64,000 nt of DNA from Citrobacter sp. Awk 4 (GTDB lineage Bacteria > Pseudomonadota > Gammaproteobacteria > Enterobacterales > Enterobacteriaceae): assembly GCF_028069725.1 (NCBI RefSeq), contig NZ_JANEWG010000018.1:1-64000 (forward strand), in the 5' to 3' direction. Positions 36,610-45,408 of this stretch are shown here, piece by piece. The position numbers and the translations under genes were made by a program. The notes under the pieces were generated by a model that ran no database searches, was not told the origin of the DNA, and saw only the letters and a program-made list of their open reading frames with translations. Position 1 is the stretch's first letter; each line of letters begins with the position of its first letter.

Positions 36610-37543
36610 TGAACGCTCCCAGGCGTTTCACGAACGCCAGATACAGTGCGATCAAGACCATCGGCACCAGCGTGAATGCCGCCGCCATCGGCATATTGCC
36701 GATCGCCCCTTGTTGCGAATAGACCATGTTGCCGATGAAATAGCCGGGCGGCCCCACCAGTTGCGGCACGATAAAATCACCCAGGGTCAGCGAAAAGGTA
36801 AAGATCGACCCTGCTGCAATCCCCGGAATGGCCAGCGGTAGCACCACGTAGCGAAAGGTTTGTCCTGGGCGCGCGCCCAGATCCGCTGACGCCTGTAGTA
36901 GTGACGGCGGTAAACGTTCCAGCGCGGCCTGAACAGGAAGGATCATGAACGGCAGCCAGATATAGACAAACACCAGAAAACGGCCAAAACCGGAGGTTGA
37001 TAGCGTGTTGCCGCCGACGCCGGGTAGCGTCAGAAATGACATCAGCAGTGGTTCCAGCCCCATATGGGTCAGGAACCACTGCGCCACGCCGTCTTTTGCC
37101 AACAACAATGTCCAGGCATACGCTTTGACAATGTAACTGGCCCACATCGGCAGCATGACCGCGATGTAGAAAAAGGCTTTCATCTTGCCGCGCGTGTAAC
37201 GCGCCATAAACCACGCCATCGGGAACGCCAGAATCGCACTGGCGATTGTCACCGCCACCGCCATTGTCAGCGTTCGCAAAATGATGTCGTAGTTGGCGGG
37301 ATTAAACAGCGCCTGCAGGTTGGCCAGCGTCAGGTCGGGCGTGACTGACATGGTAAAATCGTCAAAGGTATAGAACCCTTGCCACAGCAACGTCAGTAAA
37401 GACCCAAAATAGACGATACCAAACCACATCAAGGGTCCCAACAACAGCAGGAACAGCCCAAGCCCTGGGTTGCGCCAGAAAAATCCGGAGATTTTACTCA
37501 GGCGTTTTGGTGGGGAGGGCGAATGTAATACGCTCATTGCCAT
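36599..37543 (-). CDS. ydcU: YdcU, ABC transporter permease
   Basis: Inner-membrane permease of 314 residues, PotB type, six helices, with a longer N-terminal cytoplasmic extension. EAA loop is [19 protein letters not shown] near residue 230. Its start codon directly abuts the ydcT stop (TAAATG), and its end overlaps ydcV. Forms the membrane channel with YdcV. Confidence 0.95.
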   Translation of the reverse strand: MAMSVLHSPSPPKRLSKISGFFWRNPGLGLFLLLLGPLMWFGIVYFGSLLTLLWQGFYTFDDFTMSVTPDLTLANLQALFNPANYDIILRTLTMAVAVTIASAILAFPMAWFMARYTRGKMKAFFYIAVMLPMWASYIVKAYAWTLLLAKDGVAQWFLTHMGLEPLLMSFLTLPGVGGNTLSTSGFGRFLVFVYIWLPFMILPVQAALERLPPSLLQASADLGARPGQTFRYVVLPLAIPGIAAGSIFTFSLTLGDFIVPQLVGPPGYFIGNMVYSQQGAIGNMPMAAAFTLVPMVLIALYLAFVKRLGAFNAL

Positions 37544-38557
37544 TTACCTCTCCTCAATCAACGGTACCATGACATTGCGTGACCATGAGGCCATCACGTT
37601 TTGTCCTGGTGACAGCGCGGAAGGCAGACTTTCCCCCGTCAGGTTGGCCTGACTGACCAGCAGCTTTTCACCACCGCTCAGTTTCAGCTCAAAGCGGGTC
37701 GCCGCCCCCTGATACTGCACCGCCTGAATCACCCCCGCCGTCTGCACTTCCCCCGGCACGTTTAACCGAATATGCTCCGGGCGCAGCGAGTACGTTCCGG
37801 CAAGACCGCAAACACGGGAGGCCATCGCCGCATCAAACACGTTTGATGTGCCGACAAACCCCGCCACAAACGGCGTACGCGGTCGCATATAGAGTTCATG
37901 GGGAGAGTCAACCTGCTCGATACGGCCATTATTGAACACCGCCACGCGATCCGACATTGACAGCGCCTCACCCTGATCGTGCGTGACAAAGATGAAGGTA
38001 ATGCCGAGCGACTGCTGCAGTTTTTTCAACTCCAGCTGCATCTGCTCGCGCAATTTGAGATCGAGCGCACCCAGCGGTTCATCCAGCAGGAGCACCCGCG
38101 GCTCATTGACCAGCGCCCGGGCAATCGCCACACGCTGGCGTTGACCGCCGGAAAGTTGCGAAGGTTTACGTCCATGAACAAAACCGAGGGCGACTTTTTC
38201 CAGCGCCTCCTGGGCCTGCGCATAACGCTGTTTTTTCGCAACGCCTTTGACCATCAGACCATACGCGACGTTGTCGAGAATCGACATATGCGGGAACAGC
38301 GCGTAATCCTGGAAGACGGTGTTGACGTCCCGCTCCCAGGGCGGCAGTTCGCTGGCGTGCTGACCAAAAATTTTAATTTCACCGCCGGAGAGCTGCTCAA
38401 AGCCCGCAATCAAGCGTAAGCAGGTTGTTTTGCCGGAGCCGGAAGGCCCCAGCATCGAAAAAAACTCACCGTCATTAATCGCAATACTGACGCCATCCAC
38501 CGCCCGTACGTCACCGTACAGGCGTGAGACGTTCTCAAATTCCACTGCGTACGTCAT
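37544..38557 (-). CDS. ydcT: YdcT, ABC transporter ATPase
   Basis: ATP-binding subunit of 337 residues, PotA type. Walker A GPSGSGKTT (about 38-46), Q-loop near 90, signature LSGGQRQRVAIA (about 139) and Walker B VLLLDEPLGALD (about 159) are all intact; a C-terminal TOBE-like regulatory domain follows from about 240. Starts 17 bases after the ydcS stop and abuts ydcU. Energises uptake of the YdcS-bound substrate, predicted to be a polyamine. Confidence 0.96.
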   Translation of the reverse strand: MTYAVEFENVSRLYGDVRAVDGVSIAINDGEFFSMLGPSGSGKTTCLRLIAGFEQLSGGEIKIFGQHASELPPWERDVNTVFQDYALFPHMSILDNVAYGLMVKGVAKKQRYAQAQEALEKVALGFVHGRKPSQLSGGQRQRVAIARALVNEPRVLLLDEPLGALDLKLREQMQLELKKLQQSLGITFIFVTHDQGEALSMSDRVAVFNNGRIEQVDSPHELYMRPRTPFVAGFVGTSNVFDAAMASRVCGLAGTYSLRPEHIRLNVPGEVQTAGVIQAVQYQGAATRFELKLSGGEKLLVSQANLTGESLPSALSPGQNVMASWSRNVMVPLIEER

Positions 38558-38574
38558 AAATCACCCCAGAGGAA

Positions 38575-39720
38575 TTAGCGACCGCCCATAATGGCAATAT
38601 AATCCTGCGTCCAACGGCTGTAAGGCACGAATTTGCCGCCTTCCGCGATTGGGGTTTTCCAGAAAGCGATTTTGTCGAAGAAGTTGTAGCCGTTGGTTTC
38701 ACACCCTTTTTCACCCAACAGCGGGCTGGCTTTACAACCATTTGGCACCACGGGCAGTGAGCCAAACCAGGCGGCGACATCGCCCTGCACTTTCGGCGTC
38801 AGCGACCAGTTCATCCACTTATAGGCACAAACCGGGTGTTTAGCCTCGCTGTGCAACATGGTGGTATCGGCCCAGCCGGTCACCCCCTCTTTTGGAAAGA
38901 CCGTGGCGATAGGCTGACCTTCGGCTTTCAGCGCATTCGCCTGATAAGGCCAGGCACCGGAGGCAACCACACCTTCATTTTTGAAATCACTCATTTGCAC
39001 GGTGGTATCGTGCCAGTAGCGATGGATCAAACCGTGCTGGGTACGCAGCACTTCGAGTACGGCCTGGTACTGTCTTTCATTTAACTGGTAGGGGTCGGTG
39101 ATGCCCAACTTCGGTTGGGTCGCTTTCAGGTATAACGCGGCATCCGCAAGATAGATTGGGCCATCGTAGGCCTGGACGCGTCCCTGGTTTGTTTTACCAT
39201 CCGGGAGATCTTGTTTAACAAACACAACGCCCCAACTGTCCGGCGGGGTTGGGAAGGTTTTGGTGTTGTACATCAACAGGTTAGGCCCCCACTGATATGG
39301 CGTGCCGTAAACCTTGCCGTCGACGTTAAACCACTCGCCTTTCACGACGCGTGGGTCGACCTCTTTCCAGTTGGGGATCAACGCTGTGTTAATCGGTTGC
39401 ACGCGTTTGCCCATAATCAGTCGCAGTGACGCATCCCCCGAGGCGGTCACCAGATCGTAGCCCCCTTTTGCCATCAGGCTCACCATCTCATCTGACGTTG
39501 CGGCCGTTTTCACATTGACCGCACAGCCCGTCTCTTTTTCAAACTGGGTGACCCAATCGTACTGTTTATCAGTTTGACCCCGTTCGATGTAACCAGGCCA
39601 GGCGATAATATCCAGACGACCTTCCGGTTTGTCTAATGAGGTAGGTGGTTCGGCGGCGTGTGCGGTCATCAAGGTCATACCGAGCGCACACAGGCTGCTG
39701 CGGGCAAATTTCTTGCTCAT
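38575..39720 (-). CDS. ydcS: YdcS, periplasmic binding protein
   Basis: Periplasmic solute-binding protein of 381 residues, PotD/PotF type. Residues 1-22 are a signal peptide ending TAHA before AEPP. Key family stretches include LDIIAWPGYIERGQTDKQYDW and GVVASGAWPYQANAL. In E. coli it belongs to an RpoS-dependent putrescine-related transporter, and YdcS also has reported polyhydroxybutyrate synthase activity. First gene of the ydcSTUV-patD operon; GGAGT precedes its start codon. Confidence 0.95.
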   Translation of the reverse strand: MSKKFARSSLCALGMTLMTAHAAEPPTSLDKPEGRLDIIAWPGYIERGQTDKQYDWVTQFEKETGCAVNVKTAATSDEMVSLMAKGGYDLVTASGDASLRLIMGKRVQPINTALIPNWKEVDPRVVKGEWFNVDGKVYGTPYQWGPNLLMYNTKTFPTPPDSWGVVFVKQDLPDGKTNQGRVQAYDGPIYLADAALYLKATQPKLGITDPYQLNERQYQAVLEVLRTQHGLIHRYWHDTTVQMSDFKNEGVVASGAWPYQANALKAEGQPIATVFPKEGVTGWADTTMLHSEAKHPVCAYKWMNWSLTPKVQGDVAAWFGSLPVVPNGCKASPLLGEKGCETNGYNFFDKIAFWKTPIAEGGKFVPYSRWTQDYIAIMGGR

Positions 39721-40057
39721 AACGTCTTACTCCTGTCGCAAAATATTGAGCGGCAGCCTTGCCGTAAATATATGTCCTTTCCTAAAAATAGTCGGCGGCT
39801 TTGAAGCGCACCTGTCGGGGCAAGGAAATTTAATCAGGTTGTGAGCTAACGCGCATTACGCTGCGGATTGCAGCAGCAATGCTAAATCTTCTGGAGTATA
39901 GACAAGGAGTTAGGGCGAAGCGGAAAAATACAGCAGGCTATTCAAATTTCCTATGACGGGCAAGACGTTAATAGTAATGGGATTAACAATTGGTCATGAA
40001 TAACTATTTTGAAAAAGCTCAGGCGCTATTCAAATAAAAACAATAGCGCCAGAGAAT
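39721..40057. other. Intergenic region ydcS-ydcR with hairpin
   Basis: 337 bases between two minus-strand genes. A 9-bp stem at 40022-40030 with 40042-40050, followed on the minus strand by a U-run five bases later, is the probable ydcR terminator. The part nearer 39721 should carry the ydcS promoter, which I could not place. No gene is supported. Confidence 0.6.
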
Positions 40058-41467
40058 TTATTTCAGCATTCCGCGAATCAGATTTCCGAGTTGTTTCACC
40101 GCCTGCTCTTCTCTTTCTCCCCACGGCCAGGCGGTATTAAAACGAAAGAAGCGAGTCCATGTGTCTGCGGTAGAAAACATTTTTCCAGGGGCGATACTGA
40201 TGTGATGCGCCAGCGCTTGCGCGCTCAACGTCCCGGCGTCCAGCGCATCAGGCAGCTCCAGCCAGAGAAAATAGCCACTGTCGTTATGATGAATTTTGAC
40301 TTCTGCCGGAAGATGACGGAGCAGCGTTTGCCAGGCCTGCTGCTTGCGCTCGGCAAGCTGGCGACGTAAACGGCGTAAGTGGGCGTCATAACGGCGGGTT
40401 GCGAGATAATCCACCAACGCCAGTTGCATCGGCGAACTGGTGGAAAGCGTACTCATCAGTTGCAACCGCTGGATTTGCCGGGCGTGCTGACCTGCCGCAA
40501 CCCAGCCGATGCGAAATCCTGGCACCAGACATTTCGAAAACGACGAGCAATGTAGCACCCTGTCGCTGCGGTCCCAGGCTTTGGCAGGCAAGGGTTTTTC
40601 ACGGCCAAAATAGAGTTCGCTGTAGACATCATCTTCTATCAGCATCACGTTGTACGTTTCCAGCAGCGCGACCAGTCGCGCCTTTTTCTCCGGGCTGAGC
40701 GTGAATCCGAGCGGGTTTTGGCTGTTGGTCATCAGCCAGCACGCTTTCACCGGGTACTCCTGTAATGCCTGTTCCAGCGCCGCTAAATCAATGCCCTCTT
40801 TAACATCGGTCGCCACCGACAACGCTTTCAGGCGTAATCGTTCTAACGCCTGCAATGCGCCGTAGAAACACGGATTTTCAACAATCACCCAATCACCAGG
40901 TTCGGTCACGGCTTGCAGACTGAGGTTTAACGCCTCCAGCGCCCCGGCGGTGATCACGATTTCATCGGGAGAGACGGTAATGCCCTGCTGGGCATAACGG
41001 CGCGCAATTGCATGGCGCAACTCGGCATTCCCCGGCGGCAGGTTTTCAATAACGCTCATCGCCGTGGCGGTCTTGCTGACCTGGGCGAGCGATCGGTTAA
41101 GCTGTTGTAGCGGAAATAATCGCGGGTCGGGAAACGCCGAGGCAAACGGCATAACGGAAGCGTCCCGGCTGGCCTGTAACATCTCAAAAATATAGGTATT
41201 GATGTCCACCGCTTCATCGCGCATGACCTGCGCAGGCGGCACAACAGGCTGGCGCACCGGACGCGGCGCAACGTAGTAGCCCGATTGCGGGCGGGCAATA
41301 ATGCGCCCCTGACTTTCCAGCAACTGATAAGCGTGCCCCACCGTCATAAAGCTCATGCCGCTACTGGCAACCTGCTCTCGCAATGACGGTAAACGGTCGC
41401 CTGGCTGCCACACGCCGGAGGCGATTTGATCGCGGATCTGTTCGGCCAGTCGCTGATATTTTTTCAT
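40058..41467 (-). CDS. ydcR: YdcR, MocR-family regulator
   Basis: MocR/GabR-type protein of 469 residues. N-terminal winged helix-turn-helix of the GntR class (1-75, SGVWQPGDRLPSLREQVASS), linker, then a class-I aminotransferase-like domain. The pyridoxal phosphate lysine lies in HCSSFSKCLVPGFRIGW (about residue 310), with conserved NPCFYG and NSQNPLGF segments. It likely senses an amino compound and controls ydcSTUV-patD, its downstream neighbour, as GabR does for GABA genes; this is inference. Transcribed in the same direction as ydcS but from its own promoter. Confidence 0.95.
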   Translation of the reverse strand: MKKYQRLAEQIRDQIASGVWQPGDRLPSLREQVASSGMSFMTVGHAYQLLESQGRIIARPQSGYYVAPRPVRQPVVPPAQVMRDEAVDINTYIFEMLQASRDASVMPFASAFPDPRLFPLQQLNRSLAQVSKTATAMSVIENLPPGNAELRHAIARRYAQQGITVSPDEIVITAGALEALNLSLQAVTEPGDWVIVENPCFYGALQALERLRLKALSVATDVKEGIDLAALEQALQEYPVKACWLMTNSQNPLGFTLSPEKKARLVALLETYNVMLIEDDVYSELYFGREKPLPAKAWDRSDRVLHCSSFSKCLVPGFRIGWVAAGQHARQIQRLQLMSTLSTSSPMQLALVDYLATRRYDAHLRRLRRQLAERKQQAWQTLLRHLPAEVKIHHNDSGYFLWLELPDALDAGTLSAQALAHHISIAPGKMFSTADTWTRFFRFNTAWPWGEREEQAVKQLGNLIRGMLK

Positions 41468-41582
41468 TTCTCTTCCTGAACGCGGACAGGGATAAACGCA
41501 GTGTATATCAGTTTACATAATCACCTTATTTTTGATAACTGTTATGAACAATTTAGCTCAAAACCTGATACCCGCTTGCCAG

Positions 41583-42020
41583 TCACACGAGCGTCAGTTT
41601 CAGTTCTTTCCCCAGCGCTTTGGCCGCAGCCTGGACGGTATCAATTTTCGTCGAATGGCGTAAATCAAAGAGCCGGGTAATTTCTTGTTTTGGCTTACCA
41701 ATCCGCGTTGCCAACTCCTGCTGCGTGATGTGAGATTCCAGAAATGCGTTGAGTAACAAAATCTTAGAGGTCACGCTTAACGGGACGTCTATGTAAGCAT
41801 CTGCATCGCAACGCACTGAAGGCTGCGGTATCGATTCATTGTCCTCAAAATAAAATTCTAACGCGGTCATCAGCGCATCAAAGGCCGCCTCTAAAGACTC
41901 CTGACGTGTATCACCCTGTGTTAATGCCTCCGGGATGTCCGGGAACGAGACAACATAACCGCCTTCTGGCGCAGGCGTTAAATTGACGGGATAGCGCATA
42001 ATGATTTGAGACTCTCGCAT
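41583..42020 (-). CDS. hicB: HicB antitoxin
   Basis: Antitoxin of 145 residues. N-terminal degraded RNase-H fold (MRYPVNLTPAPEGGYVVSFPDIPEALTQGDT) neutralises HicA; C-terminal helix-turn-helix (ITQQELATRIGKPKQEITRLFD, about 103-125) binds the operon promoter. The ATG at 42020 is preferred because GAGG precedes it; a second ATG at 41999 (MRYPV) gives the shorter form used in some annotations. Lies 26 bases after hicA, toxin first, the usual hicAB order. Confidence 0.92.
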   Translation of the reverse strand: MRESQIIMRYPVNLTPAPEGGYVVSFPDIPEALTQGDTRQESLEAAFDALMTALEFYFEDNESIPQPSVRCDADAYIDVPLSVTSKILLLNAFLESHITQQELATRIGKPKQEITRLFDLRHSTKIDTVQAAAKALGKELKLTLV

Positions 42021-42046
42021 GTGGTCAACCTCTTTATCCGTGATGA

Positions 42047-42223
42047 TCAACGCAAACCCAGTTGCTTAAGTATGGCTTTACGCAACGGTTCTTTTATCTC
42101 ATCGCCGGGATGTCTGGGCATGACGCTGCGTTTCCCGTGATATCTCAGTTTCAAATGGTTGGTACCATTTGTTACTTCAACGCCCTGAGATTCAAGCCAG
42201 CGTCTTAATTCGCTTTGCTTCAC
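42047..42223 (-). CDS. hicA: HicA toxin, mRNA interferase
   Basis: Toxin of 58 residues beginning at GTG (complement of 42221-42223): MKQSELRRWLESQGV..., ending ILKQLGLR. Double-stranded-RNA-binding-like fold; the catalytic His23 is in GTNHLKLRYHG. Length and sequence match E. coli HicA nearly throughout. It cleaves mRNA and tmRNA independently of ribosomes when HicB is lost. Intact, with no sign of decay. It is short enough to be missed by length-filtered gene calling. Confidence 0.93.
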   Translation of the reverse strand: MKQSELRRWLESQGVEVTNGTNHLKLRYHGKRSVMPRHPGDEIKEPLRKAILKQLGLR

Positions 42224-42254
42224 TGCGCCCCCAACGGTGTATTATAACCACAAA

Positions 42255-42272
42255 GTAAACGTTTATGTTTAC
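42255..42272. promoter_or_regulatory. hicAB operator candidate
   Basis: Inverted repeat GTAAAC (42255-42260) and GTTTAC (42267-42272) with a 6-base spacer, 32-49 bases upstream of hicA. Position and symmetry fit the HicB binding site that autoregulates such operons. Inference from motif and place. Confidence 0.6.
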
Positions 42273-42485
42273 CTGCCTCTTTTTTTTAGCATCTATATCA
42301 CGCTTTTGTTCATCCGGTATCCGCGACATTTAAAAACGGGAACGCGGATTCCAGAATCGCGTTCATCAGCCCCAACACATAACAGCGTGCAACTGTTATG
42401 GTTAAATAAGCGGGTTCTGTTTCTGCCACTGAACATGCCGGACGCTTAAAATTGCGCTGAATCAATTTTTTCTGTGGAGTTAGGC

Positions 42486-43889
42486 ATGTTCGGTCTTGAT
42501 GCGTTTCACCTGGCGCGGATTCAGTTCGCGTTTACGGTTTCTTTCCACATTATTTTCCCCGCGATCACCATTGGGCTCGCCAGTTACCTGGCGGTACTGG
42601 AAGGTCTTTGGCTGAAAACGAAAAACCCCACCTGGCGTTCGCTGTACCATTTTTGGTCAAAAATTTTTGCCGTTAACTTTGGTATGGGGGTCGTCTCGGG
42701 CCTGGTGATGGCCTACCAGTTTGGCACCAACTGGAGCGGTTTTTCTGAGTTTGCGGGCAGTATTACCGGCCCATTACTCACCTATGAGGTACTGACCGCC
42801 TTCTTCCTGGAGGCAGGATTCCTCGGGGTGATGCTGTTTGGCTGGCACAAAGTGGGCCCCGGACTGCACTTTTTTTCTACCTGCATGGTGGCGCTGGGCA
42901 CCATTATCTCAACCTTCTGGATCCTCGCTTCAAACAGTTGGATGCAGACACCGCAAGGGTATGAAATCGTCAACGGCCAGGTCGTGCCGGTCGACTGGTT
43001 TGCCGTGATTTTCAACCCCTCGTTCCCCTGGCGTCTGTTACATATGTCCGTGGCGGCATTCCTGAGCAGCGCGTTGTTCGTGGGTGCCTCTGCGGCCTGG
43101 CACCTGTTGCGCGGCAATAACACGCCCGCCATCCGCGCGATGTTTTCCATGGCGCTGTGGATGCTCTTAATCGTTGCACCTCTCCAGGCGGTGATCGGCG
43201 ATATGCACGGGCTGAACACCCTGAAGCATCAACCGGCGAAAATTGCCGCCATTGAAGGTCACTGGGAGAATCCTCCCGGCAAGCCCACGCCACTTCTTCT
43301 GTTTGGCTGGCCGGATATGGAGCAGGAACGCACCCGCTACGGGCTGGCGATTCCCGCGCTGGGTAGCCTGATCCTCACGCACAGTCTGGATAAACAGGTC
43401 CCCGCGCTGAAAGAGTTTGCAAAACAGGATCGTCCAAATTCAACCCTGGTGTTCTGGTCGTTTCGCATAATGGCTGGCCTCGGTATGTTGATGATTCTGT
43501 TGGGTGCCATCGCGCTATGGCTGCGCTACAAAGAGCGGCTGTACACTTCGCGACCGTTCCTGCGCTTCGCGTTATGGATGGGCCCCTCAGGATTGGTAGC
43601 CATTCTTGCCGGATGGGTCACCACCGAAGTCGGTCGCCAGCCCTGGGTGGTATATGGCCTGCAACGCACCGCTGATGCCGTCTCCGCCCACGGCGATCTG
43701 CACATGAGCATCAGTCTGCTGGGTTTCTTTGTGGTCTACAGTTCCGTGTTTGGCGTCGGTTATAGCTACATGATCCGCCTTATCCGCAAAGGACCGCAGG
43801 AAGATGATCCCACACCTGCGCCAACCGGTACGCCTGCACGGCCGCTTTCTGCTGCTGTCCTCGATTCTCAACAAGAGGCACATCGCTAA
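42486..43889 (+). CDS. Cytochrome bd-type quinol oxidase subunit I
   Basis: Subunit I of a bd-family terminal oxidase, 467 residues, about nine membrane helices, reducing O2 with quinol. It is of the short Q-loop, cyanide-insensitive (CioA) type: the segment GLNTLKHQPAKIAAIEGHWE and the later GRQPWVVYGLQRTADAV are characteristic. The N-terminal haem ligand His21 is in SFHIIFPA. ATG at 42486 follows GGAG; a GTG four codons earlier is in frame but too close to the ribosome site. It is an additional oxidase, distinct from canonical cydAB at the tol-pal locus. Overlaps the next gene by one base. Confidence 0.9.
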   Translation: MFGLDAFHLARIQFAFTVSFHIIFPAITIGLASYLAVLEGLWLKTKNPTWRSLYHFWSKIFAVNFGMGVVSGLVMAYQFGTNWSGFSEFAGSITGPLLTYEVLTAFFLEAGFLGVMLFGWHKVGPGLHFFSTCMVALGTIISTFWILASNSWMQTPQGYEIVNGQVVPVDWFAVIFNPSFPWRLLHMSVAAFLSSALFVGASAAWHLLRGNNTPAIRAMFSMALWMLLIVAPLQAVIGDMHGLNTLKHQPAKIAAIEGHWENPPGKPTPLLLFGWPDMEQERTRYGLAIPALGSLILTHSLDKQVPALKEFAKQDRPNSTLVFWSFRIMAGLGMLMILLGAIALWLRYKERLYTSRPFLRFALWMGPSGLVAILAGWVTTEVGRQPWVVYGLQRTADAVSAHGDLHMSISLLGFFVVYSSVFGVGYSYMIRLIRKGPQEDDPTPAPTGTPARPLSAAVLDSQQEAHR

Positions 43890-44899
43890 TGGGTATTGAT
43901 TTATCAGTAATTTGGTTTGTTATCATCGTGTTCGCCACGCTGATGTATATCGTGATGGACGGCTTCGATTTAGGGATTGGCATCCTGTTTCCCGCCACCC
44001 GTGATGCCGATGATCGCGATGTGATGGTAAACAGCGTCGCCCCGGTCTGGGATGGCAATGAAACCTGGCTGGTGCTGGGCGGCGCGGGATTATTCGGTGC
44101 GTTTCCGCTGGCTTATGCGGTGATAGTCGATGCGCTGACCATCCCGCTTACGCTGATGCTAATGGGATTAATCTTTCGCGGCGTCGCTTTTGAATTTCGT
44201 TTCAAGGCCACGCCTGCGCACCGCCCTTTCTGGGATAACGCCTTTCTGGGCGGTTCGATACTCGCGACCTTTTCGCAGGGGGTTGTTGTCGGCGCGGTGA
44301 TCAACGGTTTTTCCGTCACCGGACGCAGCTACAGCGGCGGTCCGTTCGACTGGCTGACGCCGTTTACCCTCTTTTGCGGTGCCGGACTGGTCGTAGCCTA
44401 CGCGTTGCTGGGCGCCACCTGGCTGGTCATGAAGAGCGAGAATCCCTTGCAGGATAAAATGCGGGCGGCGGCGAAAAAGTGGTTAATGGCGTTATTGCTG
44501 GTGATTGCCATCATCAGCCTCTGGACGCCGCTGGCGCACAGTGACATTGCCGCACGCTGGTTTAGCCTGCCGAATTTGTGGTTCCTGCTGCCCGTGCCTG
44601 TCCTCGTTGGGCTGTGCAGCCTGTGGCTGTGGCGATCGCTGAACCAGCCTGAGAGCCATGCGCTGCCGTTTATCCTGACATTAGGGCTGATTTTCCTCGG
44701 CTTCAGTGGCCTGGGGATCAGTATTTGGCCGCACATTATTCCGCCTTCTATCACCCTATGGCAGGCGGCGGCTCCCGCGCAAAGTCAGGGCTTTATGTTG
44801 GTTGGCGCGCTGCTGATTATCCCTGTCATCCTGGTTTACACCTTCTGGAGCTATTACGTTTTTCGTGGAAAAGTTCAACATGGCGAGGGGTATCATTGA
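43889..44899 (+). CDS. Cytochrome bd-type quinol oxidase subunit II
   Basis: Subunit II of 336 residues, about eight or nine helices, CydB/CioB family. N-terminal signature MDGFDLGIGILFP and DGNETWLVLGGAGLFGAFPLAY are intact. Its start overlaps the subunit I stop (TAATG), and its stop overlaps the next small gene (TGATG), a tightly coupled three-gene operon. Confidence 0.92.
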   Translation: MGIDLSVIWFVIIVFATLMYIVMDGFDLGIGILFPATRDADDRDVMVNSVAPVWDGNETWLVLGGAGLFGAFPLAYAVIVDALTIPLTLMLMGLIFRGVAFEFRFKATPAHRPFWDNAFLGGSILATFSQGVVVGAVINGFSVTGRSYSGGPFDWLTPFTLFCGAGLVVAYALLGATWLVMKSENPLQDKMRAAAKKWLMALLLVIAIISLWTPLAHSDIAARWFSLPNLWFLLPVPVLVGLCSLWLWRSLNQPESHALPFILTLGLIFLGFSGLGISIWPHIIPPSITLWQAAAPAQSQGFMLVGALLIIPVILVYTFWSYYVFRGKVQHGEGYH

Positions 44900-45027
44900 T
44901 GGAACACTCAGTCTGGAAGCGGTTGATGTGGTTGGTTGTCTTGTGGGGAGGCAGCGTACTGGCGCTGGCCGCCGTGGGCATGTTCTTTCGCGTTTTGATG
45001 GCGGCGGCCGGGTTTAAAGCGCATTAG
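44899..45027 (+). CDS. DUF2474 small bd-oxidase accessory subunit
   Basis: Protein of 42 residues with one membrane helix (LMWLVVLWGGSVLALAAVGMFF) and a basic start, of the DUF2474 type that accompanies Cio-class oxidases, analogous to CydX/CydH in other bd oxidases. The ATG overlaps the preceding stop by one base. It probably stabilises the haem region of the complex; this is by analogy. Confidence 0.88.
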   Translation: MEHSVWKRLMWLVVLWGGSVLALAAVGMFFRVLMAAAGFKAH

Positions 45028-45031
45028 TCTG

Positions 45032-45061
45032 TGTGCCGGGGGCAGCTTTGCTCCCGGCACA
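45032..45061 (+). terminator. Hairpin after bd-oxidase operon
   Basis: 9-bp perfect stem (45032-45040 with 45053-45061) starting 5 bases after the DUF2474 stop, followed by a short T-containing tract. Likely operon terminator. Confidence 0.7.
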
Positions 45062-45174
45062 TGCCTTTCTTCAGCACGCACTGACAAAGTCTTTTCGCAA
45101 ATTTGAATTGTTGAATAATAACCCGACGAAAGCATGGGCATGATAGCCGCAAAAGGTAATCAGGCGGTGGCATG

Positions 45175-45405
45175 ATGTTTACGAAAGCGTTATCAGTGAT
45201 GTTACTGACCTGCGCGCTGTTTTCGGGTCAGTTGATGGCGGGACACAAAGGGCACACATTTTTGTGGGTAAAGAATGTGGATCATCAGCTTCGCCATGAA
45301 GCGGACAGCGATGAACTTCGTACCGCGGCGGAAGAGTCTGCGGAAGGCTTGCGCGAACACCACTACTGGCAAAAATCACGCAAGCCTGAAACCCATTTTC
45401 GCTAA
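45175..45405 (+). CDS. yncJ: YncJ, small secreted protein
   Basis: Protein of 76 residues, same length as E. coli YncJ. Residues 1-21 form a signal peptide (MFTKALSVMLLTCALFSGQLMA before GHKGH), so it is periplasmic; the rest is charged (VDHQLRHEADSDELRTAAEESAEGLREH). Two ATG codons are possible, 45172 and 45175; the second matches the family. Function unknown; E. coli yncJ responds to envelope stress. Convergent with rlhA, whose stop is 3 bases away. Confidence 0.9.
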   Translation: MFTKALSVMLLTCALFSGQLMAGHKGHTFLWVKNVDHQLRHEADSDELRTAAEESAEGLREHHYWQKSRKPETHFR

Positions 45406-45408
45406 CAC

